Below, piece after piece: positions 44,418-55,194 of a stretch of 64,000 bases of DNA; position 1 is the first letter of the stretch, and every line of letters starts with the position of its first letter. Position numbers and translations under genes: made by a program. The notes under the pieces were generated by a model, which was not told where the DNA came from, made no database searches, and saw only the letters and a list, made by a program, of their open reading frames with translations. Origin of the DNA: Erythroxylum novogranatense (lineage: Eukaryota > Streptophyta > Magnoliopsida > Malpighiales > Erythroxylaceae); contig CM057224.1 in the NCBI GenBank assembly GCA_029891385.1, forward strand, positions 29,653,005 to 29,717,004, read 5' to 3'.

Positions 44418-47400
44418 GCGAACCCGTAAACTCGTCCAAACCCGAAATTTTGCAGATCCTCTGATATAAATCCTCCCAAATCCATTCTAAACACTCTCAA
44501 TCAGTTTTAAACCTTAAACCCAACTTATTTCTATCCTCAAAACATCATTTAACTCATTTTCATCAAAACCCAAATCAAAACCAACAAAACCCTATCATCG
44601 AAACTTTTAACTTTCTAACCAATTTCTTACTCACATATATGATCAAATCAAACAATTTAACTCATAAACACATAGAAACTTACCTGATTCAAGCTTCGAT
44701 CCTTTGAAAATCCTTCAAGAACTCCAAATCCCAAGTTTTTCTCACCCACGACCGTCGATGATGAGAAATGAACTTTTTAGCTTATATCTTAAGCTTATAT
44801 ATATATATATAAGATCATCTGCCACATGCCCAATTCTTAGGGTCTAACAAATCCGATTCTTATTCTATTTTTCTCCCAATTTCGCAATAACCATAACTAA
44901 TAAATCCTGAAATTATAATCTCAATTGTTTCATATCAATTGTCAATCAATCTCGGACCGGAATCAATTTAATCACCACTAAGCCAATCTTCCTGCGGATC
45001 CATTACTCTAAAATCCTAAAAAGTTCCCATAAATTCACAAAATTAGCAAATACCCATTCCTATACTCATATTCCACTTTCCATTCCTCTAAATTCCATTT
45101 CATTCCAATTCCATATTCAAAACCTAATTTATACACTTATTACTAAATTTCCAATTTTCACACCAATTCTCATCTGCATAATTATAACCAATTTCCGATA
45201 CACAATCAATTCGGAATCGTCATACATGTACGTATATATATATATATATACTTGTGCAGTCAATAATCATTACCGATATCTATAAAAACAATATTGCATG
45301 CACAATGTCACATTTGCCTGTACCCAATTCTAACCCGATCCAAATTACTGACATACCCGTCACTCCGATAACGGGATGTTACATTATGAGAAAGTATGTT
45401 CGGGAGATACAAATCTGATTTGACAAATATATTAAAATCACAAGAAGTTGATGCAAGGAATAGAGAAAATCAGTCGAGCAAGGAAGTTAATAGGGAAATT
45501 GAAAAGAGAGTGAGACAATGTACCTCATTGAGGAATCAGTTAATTAAGGGATCATGAGGGCTAATCATGAGGTACATGAAATTTGATAATAATTGTTTGG
45601 GTTAACAATGCCCGATAGCATTATGGTATTGGAGACTAATATGATCTAAGATTTGATGATGTATGGATGAATGCATGAAGAAGAAAGTTTAACGCGTATG
45701 AGCAATGTAAGTAAAGAGACTTTTGAAAGAACTGTGCTGATACAGATTTTATCATATGGATTTGGAAATTCTACTCTAGCACTAAGAGTTTTGGCTAAAT
45801 TAAAGGTAGCATAATGCATTGATTTTACATGTATGGAGATAGCTAAAGATCTATAAGTTGATTTTGATACATGATTTAGAGCAGTTGCATTAATGATGGT
45901 GTTGAAAGTTGGAGACAATGTATGTACAGGAACATTTTAGGTATGCATATGCAAGTACAGATCGTATAAGTTCAAGGCAATTAGTGAATTGGGAGAATTA
46001 AATATGAGACTCAGGAGATTGATGTAAATACTGAAAGCCTATGATTTTACAAGTGAGAAATTCCAAGTGAAGCTAAGTGTTATATCAGATACCTTAAGTA
46101 GAAAATTATCAGAGCTAATGCAAAAAAAACATGGAATTAGGGGTTTAGTATATCCCAAATTGAGGAGGAAAAGATTGTGAAGATTTATAAATTCGATTGG
46201 TTGAGTTTGATAGAAGCATAAATTTGTATATGAGTTAATGGAAATTGCATATGAGTTTGTATGTGATGAATATGTATTGGATATGAAAAATGACTCGAAG
46301 TGGTTTAGAATTAAGGTTTGTGTTTCTGCTGAGATCCCGGACGGAGGGTCCAGTGGATTTGAGGTATGTGAAACTGTCTGGAATATATAGAAGTGTATTC
46401 AAGTTATTTGAAGGTTTGGGTTATTGAAATTACAATCGTTATGCTGCCGGATTTTATATGGTAGTATATGAATAAGTGAAATTGTGTATGAATTTATGGA
46501 TTTATTGGCGTGAGTATGAGATTGTTATGGTAAAGAATTAGAATATGATGAATAAGAAGACTTAAGTAATTTGAGATTAGTATGAGTTAAGGATAAGTTT
46601 CCAAGTATGATAAAGTAATTTCCAAAAGTAGAAATTACTTGTTTGTTTTCGAATAAGATGGATTACGTCATGAAAGAAATGAAATGATGAAAAAAAAAGT
46701 TTATACCGATTCGGATAGGTCAAGTCTAAAGTATCCAATGCAACGCTTCCTTAAGATAATTATTCCCAGATGTCGGACACTTGTAACGCTATTCGATTTT
46801 ACTTCATTTGTATATTTTGATTCCCAAATTGAATTCGATCCGTATGTGTTTCGTATTTCTGTTGTTCGATAATTTGATTTCGACCGTTTATTCGATTTCT
46901 TTTTCGACTCATGTGTTTGCTTCGCTATATGATCCGATTCATTGTTTTTCGTTCCGTTTCGGATTCGTGTCAAGAGTGACCATTTTTAGTTTAAGTAGTG
47001 GGGTTATGAGTGTTCAGTGTAAAAAGTTAGGTTCTGGTAACGGGATCCAACAGATGGTCTTTGTTTCCAAATGATTTACGAAAAATCTATAATGATTCGG
47101 ACAATTTTCCATAAATGACTTGAATTGTGAAGTTTATGGATGGATTGAATACAGATTTGAACTTTGGGTTGAATAGGAAGAATGATACATAGTGAATGAA
47201 ATAAGAAGTATGTCAAATTGCAAAGTGCAACTGGTGACATAGGCTATGCATCCCAGCAAGAATACAATGAAAGATTTTTTTAGAAACTAAGAATGTCAAA
47301 GCAAGCAAGTGAATAATTAAATTGATGGTCTTAACTATCAAGAATATGCTTAAGGCTTATAATTTGATGTTCATAGGACCATAAGATCCAAGTAAAGTTC

Positions 47401-47703
47401 TAGTTGAACTTAAACTGTATGAGGAATTAGAAGATAGAAAAAGTCATTGCTTTTGTATTATGATGAGTAAGGCTTACACGTCGTTAAAAAGCTAGAATTG
47501 GAGATGTATTGGACAAGTGAAATGGATGAATGATAAGCATCAAGTGAATTAAGAAAGATGAATAAATTAGAAGGATCAAAGTCAAGGGCATGAAATTTAG
47601 TAAGAATAGGCATGAGAGTTGTGTTAGCACACAGTCATTTAGCACTACCCAGATGAGAATTTTCAAGCGTAAGACAAGTTGCCTCTGTGATACTCTCAGA
47701 GCT

Positions 47704-50700
47704 ATATCTTTTAGTAAGCTAAGGCTATTAAATGAGGTTTTTTGATGATTATTCATGAGTAAAGAAATTAGGAATTTACGAAATTGACAAGAAATGGAAA
47801 AGATGGTTTAGATACAGGGTGGATTGCATGAGAAATATTAGAAGTGAAAAGCTAGAAAATGTAAGTTCATTGAGCATGTTGTGGTGTTTCAGCCATAAGT
47901 TGATCTATAGTTATCCAAATGAGATGATTCTTGATTTGGATTAAATTAGAGACATAAGGCTACCAGTTGTATGAAGACATTAAGTTCTAATTTGATTGTT
48001 AAGAAGGTCAATTTTAGGACGAAAATCATGTGCAGGAAAATATTTTAATATAAGAACAATATGAAATGTTGGTGAATAACTCTTAGGATATGAAATAAAT
48101 TGAATAATTTTGGGTGTCTTTATGAAATTAAGAAAATGAGGAACAATTGTCTAGAAGGAAGTTCTGTCAAATTCCTTCAATTTCATGATTAGAAAATGTC
48201 TTGATCTTTGGAGAAAATTAAGTATGAATTAAATGAATTTTAATGTCTTACTAAAGTATTTTATGAAATTAATTAGCATGTTAATGGGATTTAATTAACA
48301 TGTTAATTTGACTAAGATCATATGGCATGAATTAAATGTATTAAGGTGGTAAATAGCATTGAGGGCAAAATGGGAAGACAACTTAAGTCATTTGTGTTGC
48401 AAGGCCATTCATTAAGGGCATTATGGGCAAAAGACATGTGGGCTTGGTATATAAGGAATGAGAGTCACGAAAATTAGAAGAAAAAAGAAGAGAAAATAGA
48501 GAAGAGAGGGAGAGATGTGGTGGAGGAGAAGAAGAAAACGAAGATGGAGAGAAAGAAGAGAAGAAGAGAAGGAAATCCAAGAGAAAGGGAAGGAATTTCG
48601 TGGAACAAGGAGTGGAATCAAGCTTTCTAAGGTAAGTTCTCCCACTTTTCAGCTTCTTTGTTGAGAAATGGTTAGGGTTTGTTCATGGAGAAGTTCTAGA
48701 GAGAGAAAGTTAAAAGGAAGAAGAAGATGGTGAAATCCTTTGGAGTTTTGGGTTTCTAAGCTAGATTTGAAGTTTTCTAACCCACATGAACGATGGATGG
48801 GTTAGATTAGAGCTTGATTAGGGTTTATGGAATTTATGTGATAAGTAGGAAAATTTGGGGGTTTTCCAAATCTAATGGAAATTTATAGAATTTTGTTTGT
48901 GTTAAGGCTATTAAAGACCTTTCCAAGGGCAAGAAGAAGGAAGCCATTGATTTTGGATTTCCAAGAACAAGCAAGGATTTTTAAGGTGGCTTTTATGTTT
49001 ATAGTTGAATAATGGGCCATTGATATATTTTCAAAATCAAGAAGATAAATGATTTCAAATTCATTATTTTTAAATGCTTTGAGAAATTTTTACAATTGAT
49101 GCATTTATTGTTTGAATGCTTGAGAACCTCTATGTGAATTTGGTTGAACAAATGATGAAATGATGGATGCTTGTCTTTAGATGAATTGAGAAATGATGAT
49201 GAATTTTCATATGGAATGTTACATGCTCATGAAAGGATTCATGAAAAATTTCATGATTTATGAAAAACAAAAATTCCAAGAGTTTTGCCATTTGGGGCAA
49301 TCATTTTTCAAGAGCATGATTACATGTTATGTGGGTTAGGTATAGTCCACCCAAGAACTGTCGCGTGCATGCTGACCATGAATAGGCTTCTCCCGCCTGC
49401 CCGCAAGTGGCAAGGAGTTCCTTTTAGGACTCCTCAAGATTATACGACTACACAAGGCCATTCTATGGAATTGTGTAGTTCGTCATGAATTGTGGACTTG
49501 CCAAACCATTATGATGTGTTAGATGTTATGTGTTATGTGATTGAATTGTGACAAGTTTACTGCATTCATGGTTTTATGCACACACAAAAAATGCACGAAT
49601 GGTGATTTTAAGCATATGACAAGAATCTTGAAAGAAATATGTGTGTTATTACTCAAAAAGGAAGTTTTCATGATAAAGAACTTTTGAACAGTTTTTGCTT
49701 GTTATTTTAGTTATAAGCATATTACCTACTGAGCTTCCAAGCTCACCCCATTCTTTTCCCCCATCTCTAGGTTTTTTAGCAAGAAATCAAGTGGAAGTGG
49801 ATCAAGGCACCAATTGCATGTTTTGGTTGTGTTTGAAAAAATGAATGTAAATAAGGCTTTAGTTGTATGTTAAGAATTATTGGAATGTGTATGTCATGTA
49901 ATTTGGATATTGATATAGATGTTGTAAATTGGCTTGGAAATGCCAATAAAATTGTAAAAACTCTTGATGCATGATGTTAATGCAATATGGATTGGCATAT
50001 GAATATGAATTATGTATTGTGTATGATGATGTGGGTTGAAATTAGATGCAAATGAATAAGGATATCCTTTTGAGTTAAGGAATGACATATTGTTATATAT
50101 ATAAATGAATGGTTATGATGAACGTTGTTGAATGTAAAAAATCTTATGAATTGGGGTTAATGTGAAGAGTAAAAATGAAATGAAGTTGAAATATGACTCA
50201 TCATGGATGAGCTTCGATTGAAATTAAGTAGAATGGAAGAAGTAAATCAATTGAATTAAGGGATTTGAATATGAGTTGCCTTTGCTTGGAATTGAAATGT
50301 TATGGTAAAGAGGGATTGAAAATTGATATGAATGTGTAGTTTTGATGAAGCAATTGAGAGAAGATTTGAGAAATTGATGAAATAAGATTGATGGTTGAGT
50401 TACTAGGAACTGATTTTGCATGATAAGAAATGACAATTATAAAGTGTATAGGTATATATGGTGTTAGGATGAAGTTTGAAGCATTGGAGATGCTTGAAAG
50501 AAGGTTTGGGACACATTGCCCCGTATGTGTCCGTTAAACGGACATACAAGTCCGTTTAATGGACCTTCTTTGATGGTTTTGGACACTTTGGGCAGTGTGT
50601 GTCCGTTAAACGGACATGGTTGTCCGTTTAACGGACTGTCTCGGGTGAAAATGGATAGTTTGGCCAGTCTATGTCCGTTAAACGGACATGCATGTCTGTT

Positions 50701-51474
50701 TAACGGACAGCCTCGGGTCAACTTTAGTAATTTGCATTTTTGACCAGTTTTGAAGCCGAATCTCGTTTTGAGGCCTCTAATACAAGTTTTAGATCTCGAT
50801 GTTATATTTCTAATGGAATAAGAATGAAGGAATTTGGATATTTTTAGAAAAAGTTATGGCAATCGCGCCAAAGTATGTTCAAATTGATTTTGGGGAATGA
50901 ACATGGTATACTCTTTTGATCATAACTCCCTCATCAGACCTCCAATTGAAGTGATTCTTGAGGAAATGGTTTTCTAAGACATGTAGCTACCTCTCCATAA
51001 AATTTTGTAGCATTTGGAGATGATTTGAGGAAATTTGTATTAGAGCAAGTAAGAGGTCAGTTAGGAGAGCATGATTAGGGTTTGTGGACGTTTTAGCATT
51101 TTGATGATATCCTGAGTTATAAAGCTCCAATTGAAGTGATTCTTGCTTTAAAACGAACAAGAGATATATAGCTATGATTCCTATGAAGAAGTCAAAAAGA
51201 TTTGAAGATGTTAAGTCTTCCAAATTCTATGCACAAATAGGAGAAATGAGGTTAAGCATAGTGACTGTTTTGTTTGGGCACACCATGGAAGATATTGTAA
51301 GTGAATTTTGGATTGTTATAAGCATGAAGATAAATTGATGATGTCTAAATGGATTAAGAATGAAAAAAAAAATTAACCCTCCAAGGTTATGTTCACACTC
51401 CCGTTTCATGATCCAAAATAAGCAAGGCTTCATAAGTGAGCAAGAGAGTTGGGTTCCAGTAACGGGATCCAACA
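47704..51474 (+). mobile_element. LTR3 of array D
   Basis: About 3.77 kb, collinear with LTR2 apart from the missing first bases. TATATAAGG at about 48449, donor-like AAG|GTAAGT at 48631/48632, an unoccupied A target site (CCCGCCTGCCCGC around 49394-49398) and cassette c at 50527-50709. It ends GGTAACGGGATCCAACA at 51474 and lies directly against copia fragment F, so it is the outer right edge of the array. Confidence 0.9.
50527..50709. repeat. Cassette c in D LTR3
   Basis: Three full units, unlike LTR1 and LTR2, which have lost half of the third. Confidence 0.88.
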
Positions 51475-51805
51475 ATAGTGTTGTCATATAACATTTCAAC
51501 AGGATCATTAACTTTAGGAGTAAGATTAAGATCTTGGATAAAACTTCTCAACTATATTGCCTCTTGAGCGACAAGACAACAAGCAATGTATTCTGCTTCC
51601 ATCGTTGATAATGATATATAGTCTTGCTTCTTGCTGCACCAAGATATGACTCCCCCTCCTTAGGTGAAAACATATCCTGAGGTTGACCTAGACTCATCCG
51701 GGTCACCGCCCTAATCGGCATTCGAATATCCCCTTAACCTTAAATCCTTGCCTTGATAGCAAAGGACCAGGTCTGAAGTACCAAGAAGGTAGCAAAAAAT
51801 TCTTT
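51475..51805 (-). pseudogene. F: copia RNase H fragment
   Basis: A single continuous minus-strand frame with three stops reads GYSNAD*GGDPDESRSTSGYV, then GVISWCSKKQDYISLSTMEA, EYIACCLVAQEAI, and ends near EMLYDNT. These are the conserved copia RNase H motifs. Two of the stops are TGG-to-TAG, typical of C-to-T decay. LTR3 of D abuts it on the left and LTR E interrupts it on the right, so it predates both insertions. Its RT and LTRs are not in this window. Confidence 0.88.
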
Positions 51806-54800
51806 TGTTGGACCCCGTCTCCGAAACCCAACATTCGGACCCATCCAGCGTAGAAGACCCACAACCGAACACATATGCTAATCACAAATATGGAAAAAAT
51901 TTCACTTTATAAAAATTCGGGGTTAGCTCTTGATAAAAATGATCCCTCGGATCTCACGATTCCAACGCAACTGGAATCGCTCAATTCGGGTTAGGAATGA
52001 AGATGTTATGGTTAAAACACTATCTCGAAGAAAACAATCAAAACTGAGCACTACCGACTTGGTAAGCATTTGAAAATCTTAAAGGCTTAATCACTGATCG
52101 GTCTCTTCATAAAACGTGTAGGTTTATGCCTCTAGTTTAATTTAAAATAAGAATCGCTTTGATCGGAGCTCTATAGCTCAAGATATTTTAAAATTCGAAG
52201 CATAGTCATTACTTATCAACGATCGCCATGCTTCGTTTCAAACCACCATTTTCAATTTGAAAGAAAATCTGATAAGTCCAGTGTAGAAAGGTAGAAAATC
52301 TTTTAGAAATCCAATGCTTCGAGAATGAGGTCGATCGGAGGTCCGTGCAAAAGTTATGGCCAAAAGAAGGAAGAGGGGTCGTAAGACAAAAACAGACGAT
52401 AAAATGAGACGAAGATGACGTCATCCTTAGCAAAAAATCAGACGGAGATGATGTCATCCTCAGCAAAAATCAGACGGAGATGAACAGTAACATCGTCTGA
52501 TTTTTGCTACTGATAACATCGTCGGTTTTTGCTCATGATGCATCGTCTGGTTTTGCTATAGTGCATCGTCTGGTTTTTGCTCTGATTGCATCGTCCGGTT
52601 TTTGCTTTCTGATGCATCGTCTGGTTTTTGCTATAGTGCATCGTCTGGTTTTGCTACAGTGCATCGTATGGTTTTTGCTACAGTGCATCGTCTGGTTTTT
52701 GCTACAGTGCATCGTCTGGTTTTTGCTACAAAGGCATCGTCTGTTTTTGCTTCTGATACGTCGTCGGTTTTTCTACAATGCAGCTCCACTTGCAAAGGTC
52801 ATAACTTTCCATTCCGAACTCCAAATTTAACAAAATTGGTGTCTATTTCATAGAGAAAAGAAAGATCTACATTTTTCATGAAGATCACTGACCCAAATTC
52901 CAACTATATAAGGGTTAAAAATGGTCACAAAGGTTCTGTCTAAAAATCTGTCATTTGACAGCACCTACATTTAATTCTAACCACTCACACCTACCATTTT
53001 AATCCCTCATAAATAGCTTATAAACATCTTAGAAGAACCCTACAGCTCGCCTATCACTCTCAAGGAGTCATAAAGCTCCCATACAATCCTCTAACAAAAC
53101 AGAAATATCAGAAAATGCAACATACCCAGAATTTACAAAACTTTTACAACTCCTAACCTTGGAAATTTTCCAGCAAGCTCTTTCAAGGCAAAACCCAGTG
53201 AGACACCCAGCAAATCTCCAAACTTAAAAGAATGGTACATATGCTTCACACATAGGTCACAAATCAACAAAAGCATATAATGAAGAGAGTACTAGAGCTC
53301 TCATTCTCTTTTCCAATCATAAGAAAGATTCATGCATAGCTTTGGTTACATATTGGCATATTCATCAAAATCAAGTACAAAACACAAAAGATGAGATGCT
53401 CGATGATCAATATGCTTACAAAGCTATTCCAAAAGCTAGTTATTAACTTAATACAAAAGTTCCTAAGTTCTTGGGTGATGTCGATGCCTTGCAAGGTTCA
53501 ACTCTCAACTTGAATTTTCACCGAGGAGGAGAATGGGGTGAGCTAACACGCCCAGATGGCTAACAAATTTATAGCCATCACATAATGAGCCACACACACA
53601 CATTAATAATCCAAAGCATTAGCAATTTACATAATAGGTTGAAAACTCAACTTTATCACCTAACTCACAATTTACTCAACTCATCACACAAGGCATAACA
53701 TAGAATCATCTTGCAACTAACACCCATCTTATGCATCATAAACACTTATAAATGATGAAATGCACACAATTGGCTCGAGAGTTCCATAGACCGACGAAAC
53801 CGAAGTTTACCGTAATCACGACGAGTCCTTTTTTCTTGGGATCTCGTAAGCCTAAAGCGAGCAGCGGGAGAAGGCTAATGGGGTCAACGTGCACGTGACT
53901 TCACAAAGGGTTCTCTCTCCCAAACACAATCAATATGCTCACATATCAAAACACAAGATTCACATTTTACGCTTATCGCACTCTTTCAAAGCATCAAAGT
54001 TCCATTCTTTCCTCTCAAAACACAAAATTTCATTTTCAATATGCACATAGTATAACAAGATAGCACACATAGGGCTTTGCCCATTACACAATAACTATAA
54101 AGATGTTACCCACCTATCGTCGGAAATTCGGATTCACGATTGCTCTTCCTCTCTCTCTTGAGTGAGGTTTCCTTGGTTCCCTTCAATAAAACACATTTCG
54201 AAACTCATTGGAAAAGTCGAAACATTCAAGAATCGATAAATCAATAACGAAGTCTTAAACCTAACCTACCCATAGCCCATTTAAGCTAAAACAACCAACC
54301 CTAGCTTCGGAATCACAAAACCACTCATCTCTTCTTTCTTTCTTCATTCCTACACAAACCCTAACCTTCATTTCATCCCATTTCTTGAATCTAACTCAAA
54401 GGAAGATAGATACTTACCTTAAGCTCTTGATTTCTCTTCTTTTTCTCCTTCTTTATTCTTCTCCACAAGCCCCCCATGATTTTCTCTCTTCCTTTCTTCC
54501 TTGGCTAGCTCACGTTTTCCTTCTCTTCTCCTCTCCTTTGGATTCTACGACACTCTCTCTCTCCTCCTCTTACTTTAACTCTTCTTTAATTCCTTTAATT
54601 CATCCTACACCAAAACTACATAGTTTTGGCTTTCCCCTTACATAAAGGCTTTTGGGCCTCCACCTCCCAAGGCCTACTTCCACCAAACCCACTTATTATT
54701 AATCCTCCTTCTACTTAATCCATTTACCTAAGCCCATACTTTCCAATATTAAGCCCAAGCTTTCATTTAATTTCTAACTTCTAATTTCCAAGCCCAACTT

Positions 54801-54917
54801 AAAAATATTTACATAAACACATAATTAAATCAATTAAGACAAAATAAAATAATTAACGAATAAATCCATAAATAAATAATTAATTAATTCAAATAAAAAA
54901 AAATTTGGGGCCCAACA
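51806..54917 (-). mobile_element. LTR of element E (3' LTR in element sense), chromodomain gypsy
   Basis: TGTTGGACCCCGTC to TTTGGGGCCCAACA, 3112 bp. A polypurine tract (54918-54936, minus) and pol C-terminus follow, which makes it the 3' LTR. TCTTT at 51801-51805 is the likely target copy; the other end is beyond the window. A donor-like AAG|GTAAGT lies on minus with GTAAGT at 54412-54417. The ends and layout resemble A, but the cassette differs. Confidence 0.88.
52381..52785. repeat. Cassette d: CATCGTCTGGTTTTTGC repeats in LTR E
   Basis: About ten copies of a ~24-bp unit (CATCGTCTGGTTTTTGC plus TACAGTG) at 52536-52760. They are preceded by inverted versions (AGACGGAGATGATGTCATCC) and GATGACGTCATC, so the left and right parts face each other. 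Shares ATGAACAGTAACATCGTC with cassette b. Confidence 0.85.
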
Positions 54918-55194
54918 ATTCTCCCCTCCTAATAGAATTTCGTCCTCGAAATTCTTACCTGAGTCCATGAAGAGGTAGGGATACTTCTCCCTCATGGCTT
55001 CCAAGGGTTCCCAAGTAGCCTCCTCGGTCGAATGGTTCCTCCACAAGACCTTAACCAGCTTCACAATATTATTCCTTAGCACTTTTTCCTTTGAATCTAA
55101 GATCTCCACTGGTTGCTCCTCATAACTCAAATCCTCTCTCAACTGAACTTCTGAAGGTTGAACTATATGCGAAGGGTCCGACCTATATCTCCTC
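54918..55194 (-). pseudogene. E: pol C-terminus with chromodomain, cut by G
   Basis: Minus strand, from 55194 downward: the sequence before the chromodomain, LSYEEQPVEILDSKEKVLRN, then VLWRNHSTEEATWEPLEAM and REKYPYLF, closely matching the end of A. The remaining pol is separated by the copia insertion at 55195 and should resume beyond 64000. Followed by ATTTCGAGGACGAAATTC and the polypurine tract. Confidence 0.9.

Larger units (their letters stand above)
42579..45383 (-). mobile_element. Solo LTR C3 with target duplication TTATG
   Basis: Begins TGTAGCACCCCACTCCC and ends AACGGGATGTTACA, flanked by TTATG at 42574-42578 and 45384-45388. I1 at 23783-23787 shows the same site unoccupied. Contains hairpin array h (43222-43442), the conserved hairpin before an acceptor-like TTTTTCAG|G (minus, near 42998-43006), cassette f, a donor-like CAG|GTAAGT (minus, 44678-44686) and TATATATATAAGC (minus, near 44790-44813). 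(TA)n at 45233-45251. Confidence 0.93.
41271..47703 (+). mobile_element. I2: non-coding interior of D, second full copy
   Basis: Very similar to I1 along its length once solo LTR C3 is removed. It lacks about 53 bp relative to I1 at about 42413, and a further ~95 bp spanning the polypurine tract and the first bases of LTR3 (junction near 47707). It carries the LTR-terminus-like motif at about 47036-47052. No gag or pol signature. Confidence 0.82.

Noticed and set aside
52504..52853. Plus-strand frames of ASSGF(A/C)- and VHRLVF-type repeats
   Set aside because: They are translations of cassette d in LTR E, with comparable peptides in two frames.
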